A DNA stretch of 64,000 nt, taken from the NCBI GenBank assembly GCA_964202895.1, contig CAXNJM010000001.1, positions 372,001 to 436,000 of the forward strand, read 5' to 3'. A program made the position numbers and the translations under genes. Positions 37,688-47,432 of the stretch are shown here, piece after piece. The number at the start of each line of letters is the position of its first letter. The first letter of the stretch is position 1. The notes beneath the pieces were generated by a model that was not told the DNA's origin, searched no databases, and was given only the letters and a program-made list of their open reading frames with translations. The stretch comes from JAJTDS01 sp964202895 (GTDB lineage: Bacteria; Pseudomonadota; Alphaproteobacteria; Rickettsiales; UBA1997).

Positions 37688-39685
37688 ATGTCACAAAATC
37701 AAAATAACAATCAAGAAAACATAAATCACAATAAAACCAGTCACAATAAAACCAGTCAAAATAAAACTGGCGAATTTAATTTTGATGTTGAGGTTAGTAA
37801 AGTTCTCAACTTAATGATAAATTCTCTCTACACCAATAAAGATGTTGCATTGAGAGAGCTTATTTCAAACAGTGCAGATGCTTGCGATAAAATTCGCTAT
37901 CTCAGCACACAAAACCCAGAACTAAATAACGAAGAGCTTAAAATCAATATTTCTACCAACAAAAAAGAAAGGAAATTAATTATCGAAGATAACGGTATCG
38001 GAATGAACCAAGAAGACCTAATCGAACATCTGGGAACAATTGCCCGCTCTGGCACCGAGAATTTTGTTAAATCTTTAACCGGAGACAAGCAAAAAGATGT
38101 TCAATTAATTGGGCAATTTGGGGTTGGGTTTTATTCAAGCTTTATGATTGCTAATTTCGTTGAGGTAATTTCACAAAAATACGATCAAAACACCGCTTAT
38201 ATTTGGAGTTCAGAAGGTCACAACAGCTTTACTATTAACGAATATAATGAGCCTTTTAAAAGGGGAACCAGAATAATCTTGCATCTAAAAGATAATGCCG
38301 ATGATTTTCTTGACCGTTTTCACATTAAACACATTATTCAAACTTATTCCGATCACATTAATTTTAAAATCGATTTTATACCAGAAAATATTGAAGCGGG
38401 AGCAAAAATTGAAACCTTAAACTCAGCTTCAGCACTATGGACAAAGCCAAAAGAAGAAATAAAACAAGAACAATATCAAGAATTTTTTCGCCATATCGCC
38501 CACCTACCCGGTGAGCCTTTTATGACTATTCACAACAAAGTAGAGGGTGCAGTTTCTTACACCAACCTATTTTTTATCCCCGCAAACAAGCCATTTGATT
38601 TATTTCATCCTGACCGCAAAACCTCAGTTAAATTATATGTTAAAAAGGTATTCATCAGCGAAGAGTTGAATTTAGTGCCCTCTTATCTAAGATTTATCAA
38701 AGGATTAGTTGATTCAGACGATCTCCCACTCAATATAAGTCGCGAGAACCTACAGCATAATGCAGTTATAGAAAAAATAAAAAAATCTGTTATTTCTAAA
38801 ATTCTTAGCGAATTAAAAAAGAAATCTAAAAAAAGCGAAGAAGAATATATTAAATTTTGGCACAATTTTGGTGCAGTATTAAAAGAAGGGCTTTGCGAAA
38901 CTTCCGAATTTCGTGAAAAAATCCTAGAAATTTGCTGTTTTTACTCTTCAAAATCTCCAGATCAACTTATTAGCATTGCAGATTATATATCTAGAGCAAA
39001 AACAGGGCAAAATAAAATTTATTTTTTAACTGGTGAAAATATCAATAAAATTCAAGCATCGCCACAATTAGAAATTTTTTCAAAAAAAGATGTTGAGGTT
39101 TTGTTTTTAACCGATGCCGTTGATGAATTCTGGGTTACTGTTGCCTTGCCTTATAAATCAAAAATTGAAAATCAAGAACAAGAATTTGAATTTCAATCAA
39201 TTAATCGCAACGATGTAGATTTGTCTTCGATTGATAAATCAACAACAGAAAAAAATGATGAAAATAACCAAGATAACCAAGAGGAAAATGATGATAAATT
39301 AAAAGATATTACTGATAGTAAGTTTTTATCTTTAGTAGGTTTTTTCAAAGAAACCTTAGGAGAGAAGATTGCTGATGTTAGAATCTCAAAAAAATTAACT
39401 GATAGCCCAGTTTGCTTAGCAGTTGATGTTGGCTCTATGGATATAAGGCTTGAAAGATTCCTGCTCGAACAAAAGCAAATTCAATCTGGCAGTGCCAAAA
39501 TATTAGAAATTAACCCAGATAACGAAATAATACAAAATCTAAATAATCAACATACTCAAGAAAACCTGAAAGATCAATCGCAAGACAGCATTAGAACACT
39601 ATTTGATCTTGCTTGCATAATTGAGGACGAGCCAATTGCGGATAGTAAAGATTTTTCTCGAAGATTACAAAAAATGCTAACATAA
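37688..39685 (+). CDS. htpG: Chaperone HtpG (Hsp90)
   Basis: Bacterial Hsp90. The GHKL ATPase domain shows ELISNSADACDKIRY, IEDNGIGM, GTIARSGT and GQFGVGFYSSF; the middle domain includes SDDLPLNISRENLQ. The length is 665 residues. Two oddities are visible: an N-terminal Asn/Lys/Thr tail containing three tandem copies of a 15-bp unit (protein NKTSH/NKTSQ/NKTG, about 37728-37770), and an acidic Asn/Asp-rich insert before the C-terminal domain (DENNQDNQEENDDK). xerC begins at the base after its stop. Confidence 0.97.
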   Translation: MSQNQNNNQENINHNKTSHNKTSQNKTGEFNFDVEVSKVLNLMINSLYTNKDVALRELISNSADACDKIRYLSTQNPELNNEELKINISTNKKERKLIIEDNGIGMNQEDLIEHLGTIARSGTENFVKSLTGDKQKDVQLIGQFGVGFYSSFMIANFVEVISQKYDQNTAYIWSSEGHNSFTINEYNEPFKRGTRIILHLKDNADDFLDRFHIKHIIQTYSDHINFKIDFIPENIEAGAKIETLNSASALWTKPKEEIKQEQYQEFFRHIAHLPGEPFMTIHNKVEGAVSYTNLFFIPANKPFDLFHPDRKTSVKLYVKKVFISEELNLVPSYLRFIKGLVDSDDLPLNISRENLQHNAVIEKIKKSVISKILSELKKKSKKSEEEYIKFWHNFGAVLKEGLCETSEFREKILEICCFYSSKSPDQLISIADYISRAKTGQNKIYFLTGENINKIQASPQLEIFSKKDVEVLFLTDAVDEFWVTVALPYKSKIENQEQEFEFQSINRNDVDLSSIDKSTTEKNDENNQDNQEENDDKLKDITDSKFLSLVGFFKETLGEKIADVRISKKLTDSPVCLAVDVGSMDIRLERFLLEQKQIQSGSAKILEINPDNEIIQNLNNQHTQENLKDQSQDSIRTLFDLACIIEDEPIADSKDFSRRLQKMLT

Positions 39686-40621
39686 ATGTTAGAAGAAAGG
39701 CTTGGTAATATTGTTTGCAATGCCACTGCAAACTTTATTATAAAATTTCTAAATTATCTAGAATATGAAAAAAAATATTCACCACACACAATTATAGCTT
39801 ATCGGGAAGACATTTTTAGTTTTTTTAGCTTTCTTTCTGATAATGAAAATAAAAATATAATATCTGTTGATAGGCTGGAAAAATTAACCCTCACCGACTT
39901 TAGATTATGGCTTACAAAAAAATTAGATAAATTAGACAATCGCTCCAGAGCTAGAAAAATATCATCTCTTCGTTCATTATTTAATTTTCTTAATCGCAAT
40001 AATTTGTTAAAAAACAACGAAATAACAAAAATAAAAACCCCTAAAATATCAAAATTATTACCAAAACCAATCGCTGTTGAAAATATAAAACTAATTATTA
40101 ATGAAATTAAGCAATTAAAAAGAAACAGCTGGGAAAATGAAAGGGATGTAGCAATAACATTATTGCTTTATGGCTGTGGTTTAAGAATATCGGAGGCATT
40201 ATCTATCAATAAAAATAGTATTGCCAATGGAGAATTCATAAAAATTGATGGAAAAGGCAAAAAACAACGAATCGTGCCAATGATATCAGCGGTTAGCGAA
40301 CAAATATCAATTTATCTCGCTATTTGTCCTTTTGATATTAAAAATACTCAAAAAATATTTCGCACTATAAAAAATCAAGATTACTACCCCCTAGCTTTTC
40401 AAAATCTAATTTTAAATCTAAGAAGAAAATTCAATTTATCAGAAAATATAACTCCACACAGCTTTAGACATTCATTTGCTAGCCATTTACTAGAAGAAGG
40501 TGCAGATATCAGATCTATTCAAATGTTGTTAGGGCATGAAATGCTTGGAACCACTGAAATATATACTAAAATCACTAAAAATAATTTAATCAGCAATCAT
40601 CAAAGGTTTTTTGATAGATAG
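39686..40621 (+). CDS. xerC: Tyrosine recombinase XerC/XerD
   Basis: Site-specific recombinase resolving chromosome dimers at dif. The catalytic set is complete: Arg167 (YGCGLRISEAL), His258 and Arg261 (TPHSFRHSFASHLLEEG), His284 (LLGHEMLGTTEIYT) and Tyr293. The N-terminal SAM-like core-binding domain is present (KYSPHTIIAYREDI). At 311 residues it fits XerC or XerD; which one is not certain from sequence alone. It starts immediately at the htpG stop and overlaps the convergent transporter by 36 bases. Confidence 0.9.
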   Translation: MLEERLGNIVCNATANFIIKFLNYLEYEKKYSPHTIIAYREDIFSFFSFLSDNENKNIISVDRLEKLTLTDFRLWLTKKLDKLDNRSRARKISSLRSLFNFLNRNNLLKNNEITKIKTPKISKLLPKPIAVENIKLIINEIKQLKRNSWENERDVAITLLLYGCGLRISEALSINKNSIANGEFIKIDGKGKKQRIVPMISAVSEQISIYLAICPFDIKNTQKIFRTIKNQDYYPLAFQNLILNLRRKFNLSENITPHSFRHSFASHLLEEGADIRSIQMLLGHEMLGTTEIYTKITKNNLISNHQRFFDR

Positions 40622-41887
40622 GTTATTTTTTTCTAAAACAGGAAGTATCAAAAAAGTTATGATTTTAATTAAACAAGGGGTCAAACAATAAACTATCGGC
40701 AAAATATCGATATTAATCGTTGATTTACCGCCATCAATGAGCCATGAATAATCTTTTGCGATTAAAATAAAACTAATAAATGTTGCGATGGCAAGAGCTA
40801 ATTTTGCAATAAAACTAAAAATGGCAAAATAGCTAGCCTTAAATTCTTCTTTGCAAATTAATGTTGTTAAAATTATCTGTGGAGCAATTAAATCACAACC
40901 CATCGCAAACCCAGAAAATAAACAGATGAAATAAAATATTTTAGAATCTCCCCTACTAATCAATGCCGTAAAAATAAAAATAACAACGGATAAAGCGATA
41001 GAAAATCGCCAAGCTTTAATAATTGAAAATCTTTTAGCGATATTATTCCAAAAAGGAATGCCGATTATTGCCGATAAGAAATACAAGCCCAAGAAATTAC
41101 CCATTTCACCTAATGCCAATAAATAATATTCAACATAAAAACGAATCAATAATGCAGGAATTGCAACTCCAATTGAATTAATTAAATAAATAAACAGCAG
41201 ATTTAAAAAAGCTCGGTTTTTAATTGCATTTAGCAAAAATTTTGTTTTTTGAGAAATATATAATTGACTTGAAGATATTAAGGCTATTTTGCTAGAAATC
41301 AAATTAACAGCGATTAAACTTGGCACCATAAAAAGCAATGCCACTAACCATAGTTGCGACAAGGATTCATCGTAAGTTTTACTATTTTTATTTAAATAAA
41401 TTATTATTGTTGGCAATATTGCAGATAAAAGAGTTCCCACAACTTGAAAAGATTCACGGCAAGAAATTAATTTATTCCTTAATTTTGAATCGTTGCCTGC
41501 AATATCAACAGCTAATGCCTCATAATTAATCGAAAGAGCAGAAAATGTAAAGTAAAATAATGTTAGAATAATTGCCAAATAAATTGCGGAAGCATATTGC
41601 GATAGGGCTAGAGGCGGATTAAAAAGAAAATAAAACAATATGACTAAAATTACCATCAAAAAATTAATCAAAGCAATTCTAGTAATTTTTTTTCTATAAA
41701 GATAATCGCAGTAATAACCTATTATCGGGTCAGTAATGCAGTCAAAAATTCGCCCAATAATTAAAATGGAAGCAGTTATTATAACTGGCAAACCAACGAT
41801 ATTAAGATAAAAACTTGCAAGATGTAAGTAAATTGGCATGACAATAATTGCCATTGGCATTGCCAATAGCGAATAAGATATCATCAT
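40586..41887 (-). CDS. MFS transporter (GPH/MelB-like)
   Basis: 433-residue integral membrane protein with about 12 hydrophobic segments. The segment RIFDCITDPIIGYYCDYLY resembles the conserved cytoplasmic loop of the glycoside-pentoside-hexuronide cation symporters (MFS_2). The substrate is not readable. It overlaps rsmI by 4 bases on its 5' side (likely co-translated) and the xerC 3' end by 36 bases on the other strand. Confidence 0.82.
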   Translation of the reverse strand: MMISYSLLAMPMAIIVMPIYLHLASFYLNIVGLPVIITASILIIGRIFDCITDPIIGYYCDYLYRKKITRIALINFLMVILVILFYFLFNPPLALSQYASAIYLAIILTLFYFTFSALSINYEALAVDIAGNDSKLRNKLISCRESFQVVGTLLSAILPTIIIYLNKNSKTYDESLSQLWLVALLFMVPSLIAVNLISSKIALISSSQLYISQKTKFLLNAIKNRAFLNLLFIYLINSIGVAIPALLIRFYVEYYLLALGEMGNFLGLYFLSAIIGIPFWNNIAKRFSIIKAWRFSIALSVVIFIFTALISRGDSKIFYFICLFSGFAMGCDLIAPQIILTTLICKEEFKASYFAIFSFIAKLALAIATFISFILIAKDYSWLIDGGKSTINIDILPIVYCLTPCLIKIITFLILPVLEKNNLSIKKPLMIAD

Positions 41888-42777
41888 TCGCTTATAGAAT
41901 TATTGTTATTAATAATTCTTTGATAAATAATTTTACGATTAAGATTGAATGATTGAGATATCGCATCCGCTATATCTCTAATTGATAATCCGGTTGCTAG
42001 ATTTTTTGCAATCAATTCATCAATCTCTTCCCAATCTATATTTTCATTTTTTTTGTCTAATTTTTCAACCACCAGAACAAATTCACCCCTTATTTTTTCT
42101 GGATGATTTAAAAGAATTTCTTTGATTTTAGAAGGTTCATCGACGATAATTTCTTCATAAAATTTAGTTAATTCCCTCATTAAGGAAATTTTACGATCGG
42201 CAAAAACTATCATAAAATTATCTAAACAATCTATAATGCGATGCGGAGATTCAAAGAACACAAGGCTATAATTTTGTGGCAGAGTTTTTAGAAAATTAAG
42301 AGCTGATATTTTGCTAGGTGGCAAAAAGCCAAGAAACAAAAAATTATCACAAGCAAGACTACTAACCGATATAGCAGTAGTAATTGCTGATATTCCGCCA
42401 ATAGGGGTAATTTTAACCGAATTTTCTTGCAAAAATCTCAAAAGTTTAAAACCGGGGTCAGAAATTAGAGGAGTTCCAGCATCACTAACCAATGCCAAAG
42501 CCTTGCCATTATTAATATAATTTAAAATTTGCAAATGAGTTTCTATTTTTGCATGATCATTATAGATGATAAGTTTTTTATCTTTAATTTCGTAATGATT
42601 GAGTAATTTCGCAGTCACTCTGCTATCTTCGCAAATAATTATATCAGCACTATTAAGGGTTTTTAATGCTCTAATTGTTATATCTTCAAGATTGCCTATT
42701 GGAGTTGAAACCACATAAAGCCCTGCATGCAAAGCCTCGCTTGTTGAATTATGTTTATCGTTTGAATATTGAAACAT
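41884..42777 (-). CDS. rsmI: 16S rRNA (cytidine(1402)-2'-O)-methyltransferase
   Basis: SAM-dependent enzyme methylating C1402 in the ribosomal P site. The tetrapyrrole-methylase-like fold shows LYVVSTPIGNLEDITIRAL, CEDSRVTAKLLNHY, LVSDAGTPLISDPG and FFESPHRI. The C-terminal helical region (GLSIRDIADAISQSF) is typical. The length of 297 residues is normal. The penicillin-binding-protein activator lpoA and yraN neighbours seen in other bacteria are absent. Confidence 0.95.
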   Translation of the reverse strand: MFQYSNDKHNSTSEALHAGLYVVSTPIGNLEDITIRALKTLNSADIIICEDSRVTAKLLNHYEIKDKKLIIYNDHAKIETHLQILNYINNGKALALVSDAGTPLISDPGFKLLRFLQENSVKITPIGGISAITTAISVSSLACDNFLFLGFLPPSKISALNFLKTLPQNYSLVFFESPHRIIDCLDNFMIVFADRKISLMRELTKFYEEIIVDEPSKIKEILLNHPEKIRGEFVLVVEKLDKKNENIDWEEIDELIAKNLATGLSIRDIADAISQSFNLNRKIIYQRIINNNNSISE

Positions 42778-42914
42778 TTTTAATAGTTAAGAAAATTATG
42801 CTATCATAATAAAACTACTTTAAAATGAATGGCAAGATATTTTATTATTCAAACTACAAAAATTAATTTTTCATTAATAGAAAATACTTAACAAGAGTTT
42901 TATTAACAATTTAT

Positions 42915-44939
42915 TTAATCTTGACGAGTTTCTACTCCAGAGCAATTTCTTAGCGATAAAGGACTGAACCGACAAGAGCCTCCAGCATTGCATGATCCTG
43001 GACATGTTGAGCATGAATATTGCGTACCAATGGCGCAATAAGTTCCAAAACTAGGGTCAGTAAAGCCTCCTGAAGATGGACATCTCCAATTATTATTATC
43101 GGTATATGCTGTTGGTTCTGAATTACAAACTGTTGCAGCAAGCTTCCATGCACGACAGGCGTTAGAATCTCCGCTATTATAAGGGTAACGGCCTCCAAGA
43201 ACTGTTGCTTCAGATGTATTAAAACTTGTTGTGCTACATCCAGCAATAGGAGATGACCAACCGTGATATAGAGGGAGAGTACAATTATTACTCACAATTG
43301 TCGCAACTCCAGTTGCAGTACAAGTATAAGTAGGAGAACCAGAACCTGATACACAGGCTGAAGTTGGGCTGTTTGGAATGGCTGTAGCAGAAGATGCATA
43401 AGCTAGTCCGGTTTTGTTGTTTAATTTAGTCACACCAGTTATACTACAAGTTATTGGAGTACAAACTCCACTTACTAAACTATAACCAGTAGCACAAGAA
43501 CAGCTCCCTGTTTTACTTAATGTTCCTGTAGTACAAGTATAATTAACAGTTCCAGTATAGCCAGTAACATTACAAGTAAGAGGGGTAGAAGTTGAGGTGT
43601 AAGATACTGATGATGGAGAAGATATTCCTGTAATACTAACTGGGCAGTTTGTTGGCACACAAGCTCCACTTGCTAAAACATAACCAGTAGCACAAGAACA
43701 ACTCCCTGTTTTACTTAATGTTCCTGTAGTGCAAGTATAATTAACAGTTCCAGTATAGCCAGTAGCATTACAAGTAAGAGGGGTAGAAGTTGAGGTATAA
43801 GATACTGATGATGGAGAAGATATTCCTGTAACACTAACTGGGCAGTTTATTGGTACACAAGCTCCACTTACTAAACTATAACCAGTAGCACAGCTACAAC
43901 TTCCGGTAATGGTGGCATTAGACCCTTGAGAAGCACAGCTATAAGCAACTGAGCCAGTATAGCCAGTAGTGGTGCAGTTAAGAGTGCCATTATTACCTGT
44001 AACTTGAGTAGTGGTAATACCGTTAGTAGTTGGAACATTACAAGAGGGAATACAAGAGCCAGAGACAAGAGTATAACCAGTAGCACAAGAACAGCTTGCA
44101 TTGGCAGGAGTAGTAGCAAAGGTTTTATTGATACAGCTATAAGTAATAGAACCAGTATAGCCTGTTTTATCACAACTTAAAGTAGAGGTAGAGGCAGTGC
44201 CATCAACTGAGGTTTTAGAGATACCTGCAATGCTTATTGGGCAAGAAGATGCATCGCAACCATTATCAGTAACAATACCAGCAGAACAATCTGTGTTTTT
44301 AGTATCAACTTTAATTCGCCATTTATTACTCATATAATCAGATATATCAGTAATTTCGGTATCAGATAATGCTCTTTTAAAAACTGCTAATTCACCAATT
44401 TGACCAATATAATTTTTACCTATAGAGAGATTAGCTAAATCTGCAATAGGTTCTTTTGCTGTATTAGTAGTTAGCTTACCAGCCAATATACCATTAACAT
44501 AGGTTTTATTACCTTCACTAGCGGAGTGAGTAACGATAATTACTCTTGGACCTGCATAAGAAGCATAGCCATTAATTGCTGAGGTGTAGCTGGTAGTTGC
44601 TCCCCCCTGACTATGAACAATTGTGCCATCAGTTTTATAACCAATTAATAAATTTTGATTAGTTCCTGTAATTGAGGGATCTCCTAAAAGATAATTATCT
44701 GCTTTATTGCTTTCTCTTTGCTCTGTTATCATTATAGTATAATCAGAGTTGTTAATTGAGTCAACTCCTACTTTTAAAGCATTATTACCTTCAAACTTTA
44801 CCGCAGGAATGCTGTTGATACTATTAGCATAGATTGGAGCAGTGCCATCGACAGTTGCTGATGATATATTATTAACCCCACCAAATATTATTCCACCCAC
44901 TACTAATAGATGTGCCATTAGTTGATTGACCATTAGCAA
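42915..44939 (-). pseudogene. LamG and Cys-rich repeat part of a frameshifted prepilin-like adhesin
   Basis: This 674-codon frame continues the prepilin frame upstream (44872-45168). Its first residues (to about SSATVDG) overlap that frame, and the start codon is not convincing. Removing one base of the CCCC run at 44876-44879 joins both into a ~750-residue protein. After the join comes a LamG/concanavalin-like domain (PAVKFEGNNALKV to GELAVFKRALSDTEI). Next are four Cys-rich repeats of ~66 residues, each with GYTGS/TVxYxC and CSCATGYxLVSGxC, two of them nearly identical. A Cys/Gly-rich C-terminal domain (GGRYPYNSGDSNACRAW) follows. The composition suggests a disulfide-bonded surface adhesin on a pilus-like fibre. 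The break could be real decay or an assembly error. Confidence 0.75.
43466..43861 (-). repeat. Two near-identical 198-bp tandem copies in the adhesin gene
   Basis: Two consecutive 198-bp (66-codon) units differ at only a few bases. For example TAACCAGTAGCACAAGAACA recurs 198 bases apart at 43483 and 43681. Each encodes one Cys-rich repeat (CPVSxTGISSPSSVSYTS to GSCSCATGY). Low divergence points to a recent duplication or gene conversion. Two more diverged copies lie at about 43870-44270. Confidence 0.85.
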
Positions 44940-45168
44940 AACTATCTAATAAACTACCTTCAAACCACATTACTAGATCTTCTGTTGCTTTAATTGGAGA
45001 TCTATTAGTAAGAGATTTAGCTGATTCTATTCTTGCTCTTTTAACTAGACTACTTCCTACTACAATACCACCTGCTAACAAACCAATGATAATCAATACT
45101 ATAGATAACTCAATTAAAGAAAATGCTGATGGTTTAGGGGCCGATGGTTTGGAGGTTTTGTTTTGCAT
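44872..45168 (-). CDS. Type IV prepilin-like N-terminal part (frameshifted)
   Basis: 98 codons. After a short Lys/Ser/Pro leader comes the prepilin motif FSLIELSIVLIIIGLLAGG with the conserved Glu at +5, then an amphipathic helix (SSLVKRARIESAKS). The residue before the cleavage point is Ala rather than the usual Gly. The frame ends at 44872, where a one-base shift leads into the LamG/Cys-rich frame. Together they look like one large minor pilin or pilin-tip adhesin. No prepilin peptidase or pilus assembly genes are in the window. Confidence 0.8.
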   Translation of the reverse strand: MQNKTSKPSAPKPSAFSLIELSIVLIIIGLLAGGIVVGSSLVKRARIESAKSLTNRSPIKATEDLVMWFEGSLLDSFANGQSTNGTSISSGWNNIWWG

Positions 45169-45483
45169 GTTTTTTACAAAAAATTTAATTAAGATGAGTA
45201 CAAGTCAGCTTATAAAAGTCATAAAATTACAATATAATAATAAAAATATAAACAACAATTAATGATACAAAACTATTCTAAATAAATTTTCTGCTTCAGA
45301 ATGGGAATGTTTATTATTTATAATTACAGAAAATAAAAATACTATTTTATTTTTTAGAATTTATTGAAATATAATTTAAATTAACATTAAACTAATTTTT
45401 GATAAAATTAAGATTGAGTTATTAAAAAAATAATCTATTTTTTAGCATCCTAAAAAGAATAGAAATAATCAACTTAATAAACT
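45169..45483. other. Divergent gap between the prepilin gene and thiC
   Basis: About 315 AT-rich bases containing both upstream regions. I looked for a TPP riboswitch (the CTGAGA and ACCTGATC-type boxes) before thiC and found none. No open frame or strong hairpin is evident. Confidence 0.5.
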
Positions 45484-47313
45484 ATGACTAACATTACCAA
45501 AAACTTGACTCTAGGCCCATTACCTGCCTCTGAAAAAATTTATCATCAGAGTTCAAGATTTTCCGATGTAAAAGTGGCAATGAGGAAAATCAATCTTTCG
45601 CAATCTTCAGACAATAAAAGTTTTACTGTTTATGATACCTCCGGAATATACACCGATCATAATTTTTTAGAAAAAATTGATGTTAATAAAGGCATACCAA
45701 AACTTAGAGAAAACTGGATCCTTGAAAGAAACGATGTCGAATATTATCAAGGCAGAGCTATAAAAGCTGAAGATAACGGCATCGGAGTTAATATTAAAAA
45801 TGTTCCACAATTTAATTTAAATGATTTCAAACCATTAAAAGCAAAAAAAGATAAAATTCCAACACAAATTGCCTATGCAAGAGCGGGGATAATTACCAAA
45901 GAAATGGAATATATCGCCATACGAGAAAATATCGGCAGAGAAGAGGCTTTAAAAAGCAATTATCGAGGCGAAACATTTGGTGCAAATATTCCAGAATTTA
46001 TCACCGCAGAATTTGTTAGAGACGAAATAGCTAAAGGCAGAGCAATAATACCCGCAAACATAAATCATCCAGAAGCAGAGCCAATGATTATTGGCAGAAA
46101 TTTCATAGTTAAAATAAATGCTAATATTGGCAATTCGGCAATATTTTCAGGTGTCGAAGATGAAATTGAAAAAATGATTTGGGCAACCAGATTCGGGGCC
46201 GATAACATAATGGATCTTTCAACCGGAAACAATATTCACAATATTCGCGAATGGATTATCAGAAATTGCCCCGTTCCAGTTGGAACCGTGCCAATTTATC
46301 AAGCTTTAGAAAAAGTTGGTGGAGTTGCTGAAGAGCTAAATTGGGAGGTGTTTCGCGACACATTAATCGAGCAATGCGAACAAGGGGTCGATTATTTCAC
46401 CATCCATTCTGGAGTTCGTTTACCATTCATTCCACTTACTGCCAATAGAGTTACGGGGATTGTTTCAAGAGGCGGTTCAATAATGGCAAAATGGTGCCTT
46501 TCTCATCATAAAGAAAATTTTCTTTACACTAATTTTGAAGAAATATGCCAGATACTTAATCAATATGATGTTAGTTTTTCTCTTGGCGATGGCCTCAGAC
46601 CGGGTTCAATTGCTGATGCCAATGATGAAGCTCAATTTCTTGAATTAAAAACTCTTGGCGAATTAACTAAAATAGCTTGGAAACATGATTGTCAAGTAAT
46701 GATAGAAGGGCCCGGACATGTTCCGATGCACTTAATCAAAGAAAATATGGAAAAACAACTAAATCTTTGTCACGAAGCTCCATTTTATACTTTAGGGCCA
46801 CTCACTACCGATATCGCTCCCGGTTATGATCACATTACATCAGCAATTGGTGCAGCAATGATAGGCTGGTTTGGCACCGCAATGCTTTGTTATGTCACCC
46901 CTAAAGAACATTTAGGTTTGCCGAATAAAGATGATGTTAGACAAGGAGTAATTGCTTATAAAATTGCTGCCCATGTTGCAGATTTAGCAAAAGGTAATAA
47001 ATCCGCCAGAGCTTGGGACGACGAACTATCTAAAGCAAGGTTTGAATTTCGCTGGGAAGACCAATTTAATTTATCTCTTGACCCAGAAACTGCGAAATCT
47101 TTTCACGATGCAACCCTACCCGCGGAAGGAGCAAAGCTCGCTCATTTTTGTTCAATGTGTGGCCCCAAGTTCTGTTCAATGAAAATTACTCAAGATGTTC
47201 GAGATTATGCTAAAAAACAGGAAGAAGCGGAAAAATCTATGACAGAAATGAGTAATAAATTCAAAGAAATGGGTTCGGAAGTTTATATTAAAGCCAGCAT
47301 TAAGGCCGATTAA
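45484..47313 (+). CDS. thiC: Phosphomethylpyrimidine synthase ThiC
   Basis: Radical SAM enzyme converting aminoimidazole ribotide into HMP-P, the pyrimidine half of thiamine. The non-canonical cluster motif CxxCxxxxC is at Cys556, Cys559 and Cys564 (CSMCGPKFC). The ThiC N-terminal domain (LPASEKIYHQ) and the GTVPIYQALEKVGG, EGPGHVPMH and TDIAPGYDHITSAIG segments are present. The length of 609 residues is full size. No other thi genes lie nearby. A hairpin terminator follows. ThiC is not expected in most Rickettsiales, so this copy hints at a richer metabolism. Confidence 0.97.
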   Translation: MTNITKNLTLGPLPASEKIYHQSSRFSDVKVAMRKINLSQSSDNKSFTVYDTSGIYTDHNFLEKIDVNKGIPKLRENWILERNDVEYYQGRAIKAEDNGIGVNIKNVPQFNLNDFKPLKAKKDKIPTQIAYARAGIITKEMEYIAIRENIGREEALKSNYRGETFGANIPEFITAEFVRDEIAKGRAIIPANINHPEAEPMIIGRNFIVKINANIGNSAIFSGVEDEIEKMIWATRFGADNIMDLSTGNNIHNIREWIIRNCPVPVGTVPIYQALEKVGGVAEELNWEVFRDTLIEQCEQGVDYFTIHSGVRLPFIPLTANRVTGIVSRGGSIMAKWCLSHHKENFLYTNFEEICQILNQYDVSFSLGDGLRPGSIADANDEAQFLELKTLGELTKIAWKHDCQVMIEGPGHVPMHLIKENMEKQLNLCHEAPFYTLGPLTTDIAPGYDHITSAIGAAMIGWFGTAMLCYVTPKEHLGLPNKDDVRQGVIAYKIAAHVADLAKGNKSARAWDDELSKARFEFRWEDQFNLSLDPETAKSFHDATLPAEGAKLAHFCSMCGPKFCSMKITQDVRDYAKKQEEAEKSMTEMSNKFKEMGSEVYIKASIKAD

Positions 47314-47352
47314 CCAACATTAAAGTCGGATAACAAAGTGTTATAAAATATT

Positions 47353-47395
47353 AATTTAACAAGAAATCAGATAAAATCTGGCTTCTTGTTAAATT
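47353..47395. terminator. Bidirectional hairpin terminator between thiC and lpdA
   Basis: Stem TTTAACAAGAA / TTCTTGTTAAA with an inner CAGAT / ATCTG stem, flanked by A-rich and T-rich ends. It sits between the convergent thiC and lpdA stops, so it can serve both. Confidence 0.85.
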
Positions 47396-47432
47396 TTATG
47401 GTTAATTTTGAAATTGCTAAATAATAATATTT

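Noticed and set aside
45169..45483. TPP riboswitch before thiC
   Set aside because: No THI-box core sequences found on reading the region.
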